Origin: Planctomycetota bacterium
Lineage (GTDB): Bacteria; Planctomycetota; Phycisphaerae; Tepidisphaerales; Tepidisphaeraceae
Assembly (NCBI GenBank): GCA_029777755.1
Contig: JAKORQ010000408.1
Span: 1-5,693, forward strand
Length of the DNA: 5,693 nt
Direction: 5' to 3'
Numbering within the stretch: the stretch's first letter is position 1; every line of letters starts with the position of its first letter. The notes below the pieces were generated by a model. It saw only the letters and a list, made by a program, of their open reading frames with translations. It had not been told where the DNA came from and did not search any database. Both the position numbers and the translations under genes were made by a program. Positions 1 to 5,251 of this stretch are shown here, one piece after another.

Positions 1-625
1 CCCAGGCCCAACCATCAATGTGCGTACCGTAGATGGCGGAGTGCTCATGGCCCCACGGGCTGGTGGACTGTGCGCCGTCCCACACCATCGCCTTGGATGC
101 GGCATCCTTCACGCTGCTCAGGATCATGGGCTTCGGCACCGTACCCGAGTAATCCGGCTCGACGTCGTTGGGCATCATGCGGCCATGGGCGTTGTAGTGT
201 CCCTGCGCGTCGGGGGTGAATGCATTCGGGTCGGCGACACTGCCCAGCGGAACCTGGGCGTCAGGGCAACGCAGCACCTGGCTGAGCCGGGGGATGTTCC
301 ATGTATCGGTGAACGGCGGGTTCGGGCCGCCCGACCAGCAGTCAACGCCCAGTACGGTGCTGACTTCAATCCACCAGTTGTTCTTGTGACCGTTCAGGGA
401 AACGCCATCCTGGGAGATGATGCTGTAAGGCAAACGCCCCTTGTTCCCCTCGGTGTACAACAGCAGCCCCTGGCCTATCTGGCGCAGGTTTGCGGCACAG
501 GACACTGTCAGCGCCTGCTGACGGGCGCGCGCTAGTGACGGCAGCAATATCGAGATCAGCAGCGCGATGATGCCGATCACCACAAGGAGTTCCACGAGCG
601 TAAACGCCTGATACTTGCGTGACAT
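1..625 (-). CDS. Pilin-like protein with N-terminal methylation motif (3' end outside window)
   Basis: 208 codons are visible from ATG at 625; the C-terminus lies beyond position 1. The product starts with a short basic leader (MSRKYQA) followed by FTLVELLVVIGIIALL, the type IV pilin / type II secretion pseudopilin signature with Phe at +1 and Glu at +5, then a hydrophobic helix (residues about 8-31). Prepilin peptidase would be expected to cut before Phe8 and methylate it. The next segment (NLRQIGQGLLLYTEGNKGRLP-like, residues 46-66) is typical of the pilin-like proteins that occur in many copies in Planctomycetota. Cysteines lie at 43, 96 and 120. The start is supported by AGGGAG at 639-634, eight bases upstream. 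A C-terminal H-X9-DG motif is not visible and, if present, would be off the window. The family assignment is firm; the actual role (surface filament, secretion pseudopilin or other envelope protein) is not known. Confidence 0.9.
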   Translation of the reverse strand, partial: MSRKYQAFTLVELLVVIGIIALLISILLPSLARARQQALTVSCAANLRQIGQGLLLYTEGNKGRLPYSIISQDGVSLNGHKNNWWIEVSTVLGVDCWSGGPNPPFTDTWNIPRLSQVLRCPDAQVPLGSVADPNAFTPDAQGHYNAHGRMMPNDVEPDYSGTVPKPMILSSVKDAASKAMVWDGAQSTSPWGHEHSAIYGTHIDGWAW

Positions 626-726
626 GTTGTCTGCTCCCTCAGGGACGTGCCCTGAACATTTGCCAGAAGTGAGTCCGGTACTTTGCCCGCAGCATTTGCG
701 ATCCACGCCGCACACGCAGCCGGTAA

Positions 727-772
727 AACCAGCAGCCCACAGAAGCTGTACTTTGGAGGCTGCTAACTGGTT
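727..772 (-). promoter_or_regulatory. Predicted hairpin at the 5' end of the pilin leader transcript
   Basis: Read on the minus strand, AACCAG and CAGCC (772-767 and 762-758, separated by a four-base TTAG bulge) pair exactly with GGCTGCTGGTT (737-727). The apical part contains a smaller ACAG-CTT-CTGT hairpin (749-739). The structure begins at about the predicted transcription start and is followed by TTTT. It could stabilise the mRNA end, act in attenuation, or be incidental. No known riboswitch or thermometer class is recognised. Confidence 0.35.
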
Positions 773-774
773 CT

Positions 775-804
775 ATGATGCCTATGGGCATACCCCATTG
801 TCAA
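775..804 (-). promoter_or_regulatory. Predicted sigma70-type promoter for the pilin-like gene
   Basis: On the minus strand a perfect TTGACA (804-799) is followed after 18 bases by CATCAT (780-775, four of six matches to TATAAT). The spacer contains overlapping inverted repeats, ATGGG-GTATG-CCCAT and ATGCC-CATA-GGCAT, which could be an operator. Two AACCAT copies (plus-strand reading) 11 bases apart overlap and flank the -35 on its upstream side. Transcription would start near 768, giving an untranslated leader of about 140 bases. This is pattern-based and assumes an E. coli-like housekeeping sigma factor. Confidence 0.45.
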
Positions 805-895
805 CCATTATTTAACCATCTGACGTCATTTCGCGGCGGTTCTGTGAGGGGGCTCCAGTGAAATGTTAACCGGTTGTTGATCTAGTCCTCGGGGT

Positions 896-2755
896 TCACC
901 CCAGCCTGCCGTATTCCTCGACAACCGGTGCAGTGATGTACGGCCGATCGTCCGTGCGGAACGGGAGCATTGGAAGGCCGGCGGCGTTGTATATGTTACC
1001 CAGTGGGTTATCGCTCCAGCTGTAACGGATCCATTTGATGTCCTGCCCGGAGCGAGACTTGAGAACGACGGTTTCCCCGACGATCTGGCACTCGGCCCAC
1101 TGGAAGACGCCATCGTCCCCGGCGACCGCGAAACCCATGGGCCTATCACCACGGGCATGCAGGCCATCGGCGTTGTCAAAACGCAGCGTAGCTGTCTCGC
1201 CCTGCAACTGGGCAGACCGGAAGACCGGTCCCTGATGCACGATATCCTTGCCGTACACTCGCGCCAGGGCGGCGAGCGCCAGGCGATGACCGACGTCGCG
1301 CTTATTGCGCGGATGGATGTCCTGCGCGTCGCCAAGATCCACGGCGCTGACCGCGGCCGTTCCGGGCAGGGCACACGCCGATAGCTGGGCATCGCGCAAC
1401 TCGGCGATCTGCGATTCATCCGGGTCGCTCGGGTGCGCCCGGTAGCCGGCCAGCAGCACATACAGGAACGGGAACTGGTCCTTCCACAGCTCACGCCAAC
1501 AGCGGATCATTGTGGGAAAGAGTGTGCGATACTCGTATGCCCTTTCGCGGTTGCTCTCGCCCTGGTACCAGATCACGCCGGCGATGGAGAAAGGGGCGAG
1601 CGGCACGATCATGCCGTTATACAGGCTGGAACACGCCAGCGCGCCGGCCGACCGCGGCTCCAGTGCCTTCTCGACCTTGAACAGCCATCTGCCAGCGAGG
1701 GGGATACGATCCTGCTCATCGTCAGCCGGTGCGATGTACATTCGCTCGGCCTTGCCCAGCAGCCCTCCATTGCCCCAGCGATCGAAAACGCGAACGGCGA
1801 TGGTGGTGGCGCCAGGCTTCACGGTACTTCCCGCAACGGTGTACTTGCGCGACAGGTTCCACCAGCTTGGCGTGTCCGTGTCCGTTCTCCCGACTTCCAG
1901 CCCGCCAAAGAAGGTGATGTCGAAGTCGTCGGCAATATCGATGGAGAGCAGAAGATCCTTGCCCGCCCATCGATCGGGGATCACGATGGTCTTGCGGAAC
2001 CACACGGCACCGTCAATCTCCAATCCCGCCTGCTCCCATGGTTGGGGGATGTCCATCTCCTTCCAGTCGGAAGTGTCGAGTTCAGGGTCCATCCAGTTCG
2101 CCGCGGCCGCGTCGATACCTTCATCAATATGTGGAACCGAACCAGTCTGCTTCTCGGCAAGGTACGCCAGTTCCGGGACCGACTTGAGCGCTTCACGCGA
2201 GGTCCATAGTTCAGCGGCCGTTCCGCCGAGGGCGGACTGGATCAGGCCAATGGGCACATGCAGCTCATCGTGCAGGCGCTTGCCAAAATGGGCAGCCACA
2301 CCGGAAAACGATGCGATCGTCTCCGGAGAGCAGCAGGTCCATCTTCCCAAGATGTCATCGGCCGGCTCGAGCCTGGCCATCTGCGGGACATTCAGCAGGC
2401 GAATTGTGCTGTGGCGAAACTGAGGGATGTCATGTTCAGCGCCGTCACTCTGGCGCAAAGGCCACTCCATGTTGGACTGCCCGGAACACAGCCACACTTC
2501 GCCGACGAGCACATCATGTACAACGCGCACCTCATCGCCAGCATGGATGACCAGCTCGAAAGGCCCGCCTGGCGAGCCGGTATCGATGCGTAGCATGAAC
2601 TTCCCGGATTCATCAGCGACGGCGGTATGGTGCGAGCTGCGGAAATGCACGCTGACAGTGGTTCCGGGCGCGGTCCATCCCCACACGGGAACGGCGCGCG
2701 AATGTTGCAGTACGGCATGGTCGGTGAACACGGACGGGAGCTTAAGGAACGGCAT
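896..2755 (-). CDS. Sialate O-acetylesterase-type SGNH carbohydrate esterase, no signal peptide
   Basis: The product is 619 residues and belongs to the SASA/SIAE family, which removes O-acetyl groups from sialic acids or, in many environmental bacteria, from other acetylated glycans. The N-terminal segment (LPSVFTDHAVLQ, then VPVWGWTAPG) is the usual beta-sandwich start of the family. The nucleophile block is GQSNMEW with Ser94; a second block SALGGTAAELW lies at 174-184. A jelly-roll insert resembling a glycosidase sugar-binding domain spans about 220-345 (WKEMDIP, DGAVWFRK, IADDFDITFFGG). The second half carries IWYQGESN (395-402) and DLGDAQDIHPRNKRDVGHRLA-like sequence (473-493) with the catalytic Asp/His region at 476-481. 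The start is ATG 2755, with AGGAG six bases upstream; an in-frame start 16 codons earlier lacks such a site. With this start the protein begins directly in the domain, with no signal peptide or lipobox, so it is probably cytoplasmic. The substrate cannot be read from sequence. Confidence 0.93.
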   Translation of the reverse strand: MPFLKLPSVFTDHAVLQHSRAVPVWGWTAPGTTVSVHFRSSHHTAVADESGKFMLRIDTGSPGGPFELVIHAGDEVRVVHDVLVGEVWLCSGQSNMEWPLRQSDGAEHDIPQFRHSTIRLLNVPQMARLEPADDILGRWTCCSPETIASFSGVAAHFGKRLHDELHVPIGLIQSALGGTAAELWTSREALKSVPELAYLAEKQTGSVPHIDEGIDAAAANWMDPELDTSDWKEMDIPQPWEQAGLEIDGAVWFRKTIVIPDRWAGKDLLLSIDIADDFDITFFGGLEVGRTDTDTPSWWNLSRKYTVAGSTVKPGATTIAVRVFDRWGNGGLLGKAERMYIAPADDEQDRIPLAGRWLFKVEKALEPRSAGALACSSLYNGMIVPLAPFSIAGVIWYQGESNRERAYEYRTLFPTMIRCWRELWKDQFPFLYVLLAGYRAHPSDPDESQIAELRDAQLSACALPGTAAVSAVDLGDAQDIHPRNKRDVGHRLALAALARVYGKDIVHQGPVFRSAQLQGETATLRFDNADGLHARGDRPMGFAVAGDDGVFQWAECQIVGETVVLKSRSGQDIKWIRYSWSDNPLGNIYNAAGLPMLPFRTDDRPYITAPVVEEYGRLG

Positions 2756-2933
2756 CGATCTCTCCTGGATTGTTGCGCGGGATAGACTAATCGCTTGCCT
2801 CAAGGAGACAAGGTTGGCAGCGGCGCAATTGCATCAGCGATGGCCCTGCGATCTGCGCCCTGGTCCTTTGATGGCGCAATGACCTCGCGGCCACTACCGC
2901 TCAATGCAGATTGCGAGGGATGCGCAAGGTGCG

Positions 2934-3584
2934 TTACTGCTGCAACTGCCGCCCGAACTCGGCGGTCGGGAACAGCTTGCCGATGGCCGCTGCCGAGCCG
3001 CCGCCAGGCGAGACCAGCACGCGATTGGCGGGAATGCCGTACTTGCTGCGCAGCGACTGAACCAGCTCGGCGAGGCGGCGCATCTGTGCACTGGTGGGGG
3101 GAGTGCGATCGAGATCTCCCACCAGCGCGATGCTGATGCAGTCAGGGTCCATCGAGGAAGCGCCCTGCGGCGGGGCGGCAGGGGTCTGCGAGCGCCAGCG
3201 ATAGCTCAGCAGCACATCGCCATCGCCAGTGCCCACGCCATTGCCAATGACAAAGTGATCGGTCACCTCGTCGGCCGTCGCCCTGGAGTCGATATAGGGC
3301 TGCTTGCTCTGGTGGATGTAGATGTACTTCCACGAGCGGGCGGCGTTCGGATCGATGCGCGAGGAGATGCGCTCGATCGGGTCACCCATCAGCACGGTGC
3401 TGTGGACCTGGGCACGTACCGGCGGGGGAGAAAGCAATTGCAGAAACAGCGCGGTCACCGTGAGCGAGCCTGCCAGTGCGGAGAACACCACCAGCTTACG
3501 TCGTGATTGTTTAGGCTGCCGCGCAGCAAGCAGTGCGGTGAACTTCGGAGTGGAACGCGAACGTTTTGCAGTTTTGCCCGCCAT
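2934..3584 (-). CDS. Membrane-anchored PGRP / N-acetylmuramoyl-L-alanine amidase-like protein, probably catalytically impaired
   Basis: The product is 216 residues: a basic N-terminus (1-30, rich in Lys/Arg), one hydrophobic segment (31-51) followed by PPPVRAQ, then a domain resembling amidase_2/peptidoglycan recognition proteins. Family signatures are YIHQS (His91, the first zinc-ligand position), DHFVIGNG (109-116) with the following GDG, ISIALVGDLD (150-159), PTSAQMRRLAELVQSL (163-178) and YGIPANRVL. Active members then carry GHR and C/D-P-G, supplying the remaining zinc ligands. Here that stretch is VSPGGGSAAAIGKLFP, with neither His nor Cys/Asp. The segment between the first His and the HFVIGNG strand is also short. 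A noncatalytic peptidoglycan-binding or structural role is therefore plausible. ATG 3584 is chosen because AGGA lies five bases upstream; a GTG at 3623 would add 13 residues but has no clear ribosome binding site. The N-terminal segment acts as a signal anchor or uncleaved signal. Confidence 0.8.
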   Translation of the reverse strand: MAGKTAKRSRSTPKFTALLAARQPKQSRRKLVVFSALAGSLTVTALFLQLLSPPPVRAQVHSTVLMGDPIERISSRIDPNAARSWKYIYIHQSKQPYIDSRATADEVTDHFVIGNGVGTGDGDVLLSYRWRSQTPAAPPQGASSMDPDCISIALVGDLDRTPPTSAQMRRLAELVQSLRSKYGIPANRVLVSPGGGSAAAIGKLFPTAEFGRQLQQ

Positions 3585-3662
3585 GGCAGTCCTGCTGTTA
3601 AAGCGACCAAATGATTTGCCCACCGGCCCGGTAACGAATCTCCGATACCCTTCCGTGACATC

Positions 3663-3683
3663 GGCGGACCGAGCCCGGCCGCC
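3663..3683. other. GC-only hairpin between iscU and the amidase-like gene
   Basis: GGCGG and CCG pair with CGG and CCGCC across a four-base loop with a single-base bulge, giving an eight-pair GC stem. It lies about 75 bases downstream of the iscU stop on the minus strand. No T-run follows on either strand, so it is not a canonical intrinsic terminator. It might be a weak terminator or mRNA 3'-end stabiliser for iscU, or chance in GC-rich sequence. Confidence 0.25.
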
Positions 3684-3758
3684 ACAAGTGCGAATCTACC
3701 TCTCCAGGATGGCGGACGCAACTGTATATCGGGCAATTCGATTACAGATGCGCAGGAT

Positions 3759-4172
3759 TCACTTTTCTCCATCCGCCGATGCTTGGTGTGCGGCTTGCTT
3801 TCTCTTGAGATCGGCTACCGCAGACTTGATCGCTTCCTCCGCGAGAACCGAGCAGTGCGTCTTCACCGGAGGCAGGGCAAGCTCGTTGGCGATGTCGGTG
3901 TTGCGAATTTCCAGTGCCTGCTCGATCGTCTTGCCCTTCACCCACTCAGTTGCCAGCGAGGAGGCGGCGATGGCTGAGCCGCAGCCGTAGGTCTTGAACC
4001 TGGCATCCACGATCTGGCCGGACTTGTCCACGCGGATCTGAAGCTTCATCACATCGCCGCACTCAGGCGCGCCGACGATGCCGGTGCCTACCTGCTGGTC
4101 ATTCCTATCCAGCGAGCCAACGTTACGCGGATTGTTGAAGTGGTCGACGACTTTTTCGCTGTATGATGACAT
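3759..4172 (-). CDS. iscU: IscU-type iron-sulfur cluster assembly scaffold
   Basis: The product is 137 residues, close to the usual IscU length. It acts in the cytoplasm as the scaffold on which a cysteine desulfurase delivers sulfur for [2Fe-2S] assembly. The N-terminus SEKVVDHFNNPRNVGS is characteristic. The three conserved cysteines are visible: Cys38 in GAPECGD (with Asp40), Cys64 in TYGCGSAIA, and Cys107 in KTHCS, with His106 beside it. LPPVK (100-104), the HscA chaperone recognition motif, is present, and the SufU-type insertion is absent, favouring IscU over SufU. ATG 4172 begins the conserved domain; upstream open frame coding has no family resemblance. The Shine-Dalgarno is weak (AGAA at most). 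No desulfurase, HscA/HscB, ferredoxin or IscR gene is within the window. The gene is divergent from the plus-strand pilin gene, with a repeated TTGACCGAAC element in its upstream region. Confidence 0.95.
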   Translation of the reverse strand: MSSYSEKVVDHFNNPRNVGSLDRNDQQVGTGIVGAPECGDVMKLQIRVDKSGQIVDARFKTYGCGSAIAASSLATEWVKGKTIEQALEIRNTDIANELALPPVKTHCSVLAEEAIKSAVADLKRKQAAHQASADGEK

Positions 4173-4189
4173 AGTTCTGCAGCAGCTAC

Positions 4190-4216
4190 GTTCGGTCAAA
4201 TCTGAAGTTCGGTCAA
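4190..4216 (-). repeat. Direct repeat of a TTGACCGAAC decamer upstream of iscU
   Basis: On the minus strand the decamer TTGACCGAAC occurs at 4216-4207 and again at 4199-4190, a 17-base period, 18 to 45 bases before the iscU start. Each copy begins with a -35-like TTGACC, but I see no good -10 at the expected distance from either. The pair may be a regulator binding site, a duplicated promoter element or a small local duplication. It does not match the IscR consensus as I know it. Confidence 0.5.
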
Positions 4217-4223
4217 GGATCGC

Positions 4224-4251
4224 TTGCCAGCGGTAATTTCTAAACAATAAT
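4224..4251 (+). promoter_or_regulatory. Predicted sigma70-type promoter for the H-X9-DG pilin gene
   Basis: TTGCCA (4224-4229) and AATAAT (4246-4251) are separated by 16 bases and lie just upstream of the first Shine-Dalgarno of the pilin gene. Transcription would start near 4258, after the ATG at 4250, which overlaps the -10 box. If correct, this excludes the ATG and points to GTG 4277 or 4295 as the translation start. Based on consensus matching only. Confidence 0.4.
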
Positions 4252-4255
4252 GCCC

Positions 4256-4300
4256 GCCGTGGGAAGGAGACTTGCCGTGGGAAGGAGACTTGCCGTGGGA
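4256..4300 (+). repeat. 18-bp tandem repeat (2.5 copies) carrying Shine-Dalgarno and GTG start
   Basis: The unit GCCGTGGGAAGGAGACTT occurs exactly at 4256-4273 and 4274-4291, followed by a half copy GCCGTGGGA at 4292-4300. Each full unit holds AAGGAGA placed so that the GTG of the next unit is seven bases downstream of GGAG. The array thus offers two equally spaced start signals, at GTG 4277 and GTG 4295, both in frame with the pilin. Read as protein it gives a repeated VGRRLA. Confidence 0.85.
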
Positions 4301-5194
4301 CGCGGGGCATTCACGCTTGTCGAGCTGCTGGTTGTTATCGGGATAATAGCGCTGCTGATCGGGATACTGCTGCCATCCTTGTCAGCCGCCCGTCAGCAGG
4401 CGATGCAGGTCGCCTGCATGTCGAACATGCGTCAGATTGTGATCGGCTGGTCTATGTATGCCGATGCACACAAGGGTGCGATCGTGCCGGCCCGCCCGCC
4501 TAAGCGGTCTCCCGATGAGCTTAATGTCTACCCGGTCGGCAACGGGGAGTCATGGCGGCCACGCTGGCACCAGCTCATGGGACACTCGGCCGGCATGTAT
4601 GTGATGTCCAACCCAAGCCCGCTACAGTCGATGGAGAACGCGGGCGTGATCGACAACCCTCTGTTCCTCTGTCCGCTGGTGCCTGAATACAACAGCGTGC
4701 GCCACTATGCCTTCGGCTACAACCACCAGTTCCTGGGCAACGCCCGCAACAAGGTTGGCAAATCCACGCCGATCAACTTCCCGGTGAAGATATCGCGCAT
4801 CGCCGCGGCGCAGACGGTCATGTTTGCCGAGTCGATGGGCACGGCCGCAGGCAAGCCGAAGGGAGCTCGTCGTGCCTACAACAATGACGGCACCACCACA
4901 GACAACTATGCGATGGCGAACCACGGCTTTACCCTCGATCCTCCACGCCTGACGGCCGACTCGGACTACTGCGATGACAACAATCGCGCTCCCGAGCATC
5001 GCAGCGCTCCCGATCCGCGTCACCGCGGCAAGGCTAATGTCGCCTTCTGCGATGGCCATGTTGAGGCGATGACGCTGGAAGAGTTGGGTTATGTGGTCAA
5101 TGCCGATGGCAGCGTGGCCGCTTCCGCCCCTGGCGCTCACAACCGGTTTTTCTCCGGCACCGGGCGGGACGACGATCCCCCCAGCATCTACTGA
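4295..5194 (+). CDS. H-X9-DG pilin-like protein with N-terminal methylation motif
   Basis: From GTG 4295 the product is 299 residues; GTG 4277 would give 305 and ATG 4250 314. The leader MGRGA is followed by FTLVELLVVIGIIALLIGIL, the prepilin N-terminal helix with Phe +1 (residue 6) and Glu +5 (residue 10). The following CMSNMRQIVIGWSMYADAHKG-like segment is standard in this family. Near the C-terminus HRGKANVAFCDG (residues 243-254) fits H-X9-DG exactly and is followed by GHVEAMTLEELG. This domain is characteristic of multicopy pilin-like families in Planctomycetota and relatives. GTG 4295 and 4277 each have AAGGAGA at ideal spacing, whereas the ATG has none and overlaps a predicted -10 box; I chose the shorter form, giving a typical short leader, but 4277 is equally possible. 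The product is related in its N-terminus to the pilin-like gene at 1-625. Probably exported and processed by prepilin peptidase; precise function unknown. Confidence 0.92.
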   Translation: MGRGAFTLVELLVVIGIIALLIGILLPSLSAARQQAMQVACMSNMRQIVIGWSMYADAHKGAIVPARPPKRSPDELNVYPVGNGESWRPRWHQLMGHSAGMYVMSNPSPLQSMENAGVIDNPLFLCPLVPEYNSVRHYAFGYNHQFLGNARNKVGKSTPINFPVKISRIAAAQTVMFAESMGTAAGKPKGARRAYNNDGTTTDNYAMANHGFTLDPPRLTADSDYCDDNNRAPEHRSAPDPRHRGKANVAFCDGHVEAMTLEELGYVVNADGSVAASAPGAHNRFFSGTGRDDDPPSIY

Positions 5195-5251
5195 TCGTGC
5201 CAGGCCGGCCTGCTTCACCTTGCGGGAATTTCGCGTAGAGTCATCTTCGCC

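Larger units (their letters stand above)
626..895. other. Intergenic control region upstream of the minus-strand pilin gene
   Basis: This 270-base gap separates the stop of the esterase gene (896) from the start of the pilin-like gene (625), both on the minus strand. It holds a predicted sigma70-type promoter (775-804), two AACCAT direct repeats beside the -35 box (803-808 and 814-819, 11 bases apart), overlapping inverted repeats in the promoter spacer, and a predicted leader hairpin (727-772). I see no convincing intrinsic terminator for the esterase gene and no protein-coding gene here; the open frames crossing it lack a ribosome binding site and family resemblance. Confidence 0.6.

Noticed and set aside
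190..208. H-X9-DG motif in the first pilin-like protein (a His-rich stretch ending THIDGW near the window edge; positions here are approximate)
   Set aside because: The stretch lies at residues 193-205 of the product, near bases 12-49; the residue ten before the Asp is Glu, not His, so the spacing does not fit the motif.
20..535. 171-codon plus-strand open frame opposite the first pilin-like gene
   Set aside because: It is antisense to a gene with a definite pilin N-terminal motif, and its translation shows no domain signature.
821..828. Palindrome TGACGTCA
   Set aside because: An eight-base palindrome alone is weak evidence for a regulator site, and its resemblance to a eukaryotic CRE is irrelevant in a bacterium.
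1433..2423. Long plus-strand open frames (258 and 303 codons) opposite the esterase gene
   Set aside because: They lie wholly antisense to a clearly recognised gene, their translations resemble no family and are Arg/Ser/Pro rich as expected for shadow frames in GC-rich DNA, and they lack ribosome binding sites.
2784..2811. Possible promoter for the esterase gene (TTGTCT, 16 bases, TAGTCT on the minus strand)
   Set aside because: Both boxes match the consensus poorly; I could not separate it from background.
5201..5212. Perfect 12-base palindrome CAGGCCGGCCTG after the pilin stop, considered as a terminator
   Set aside because: It has no loop and no following T-run, so it does not fit an intrinsic terminator, and such palindromes occur by chance in GC-rich sequence.
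4622..5218. 198-codon minus-strand open frame opposite the H-X9-DG pilin gene
   Set aside because: Shadow of the recognised pilin frame; the translation is low-complexity Val/Ala/Arg-rich with no family resemblance.
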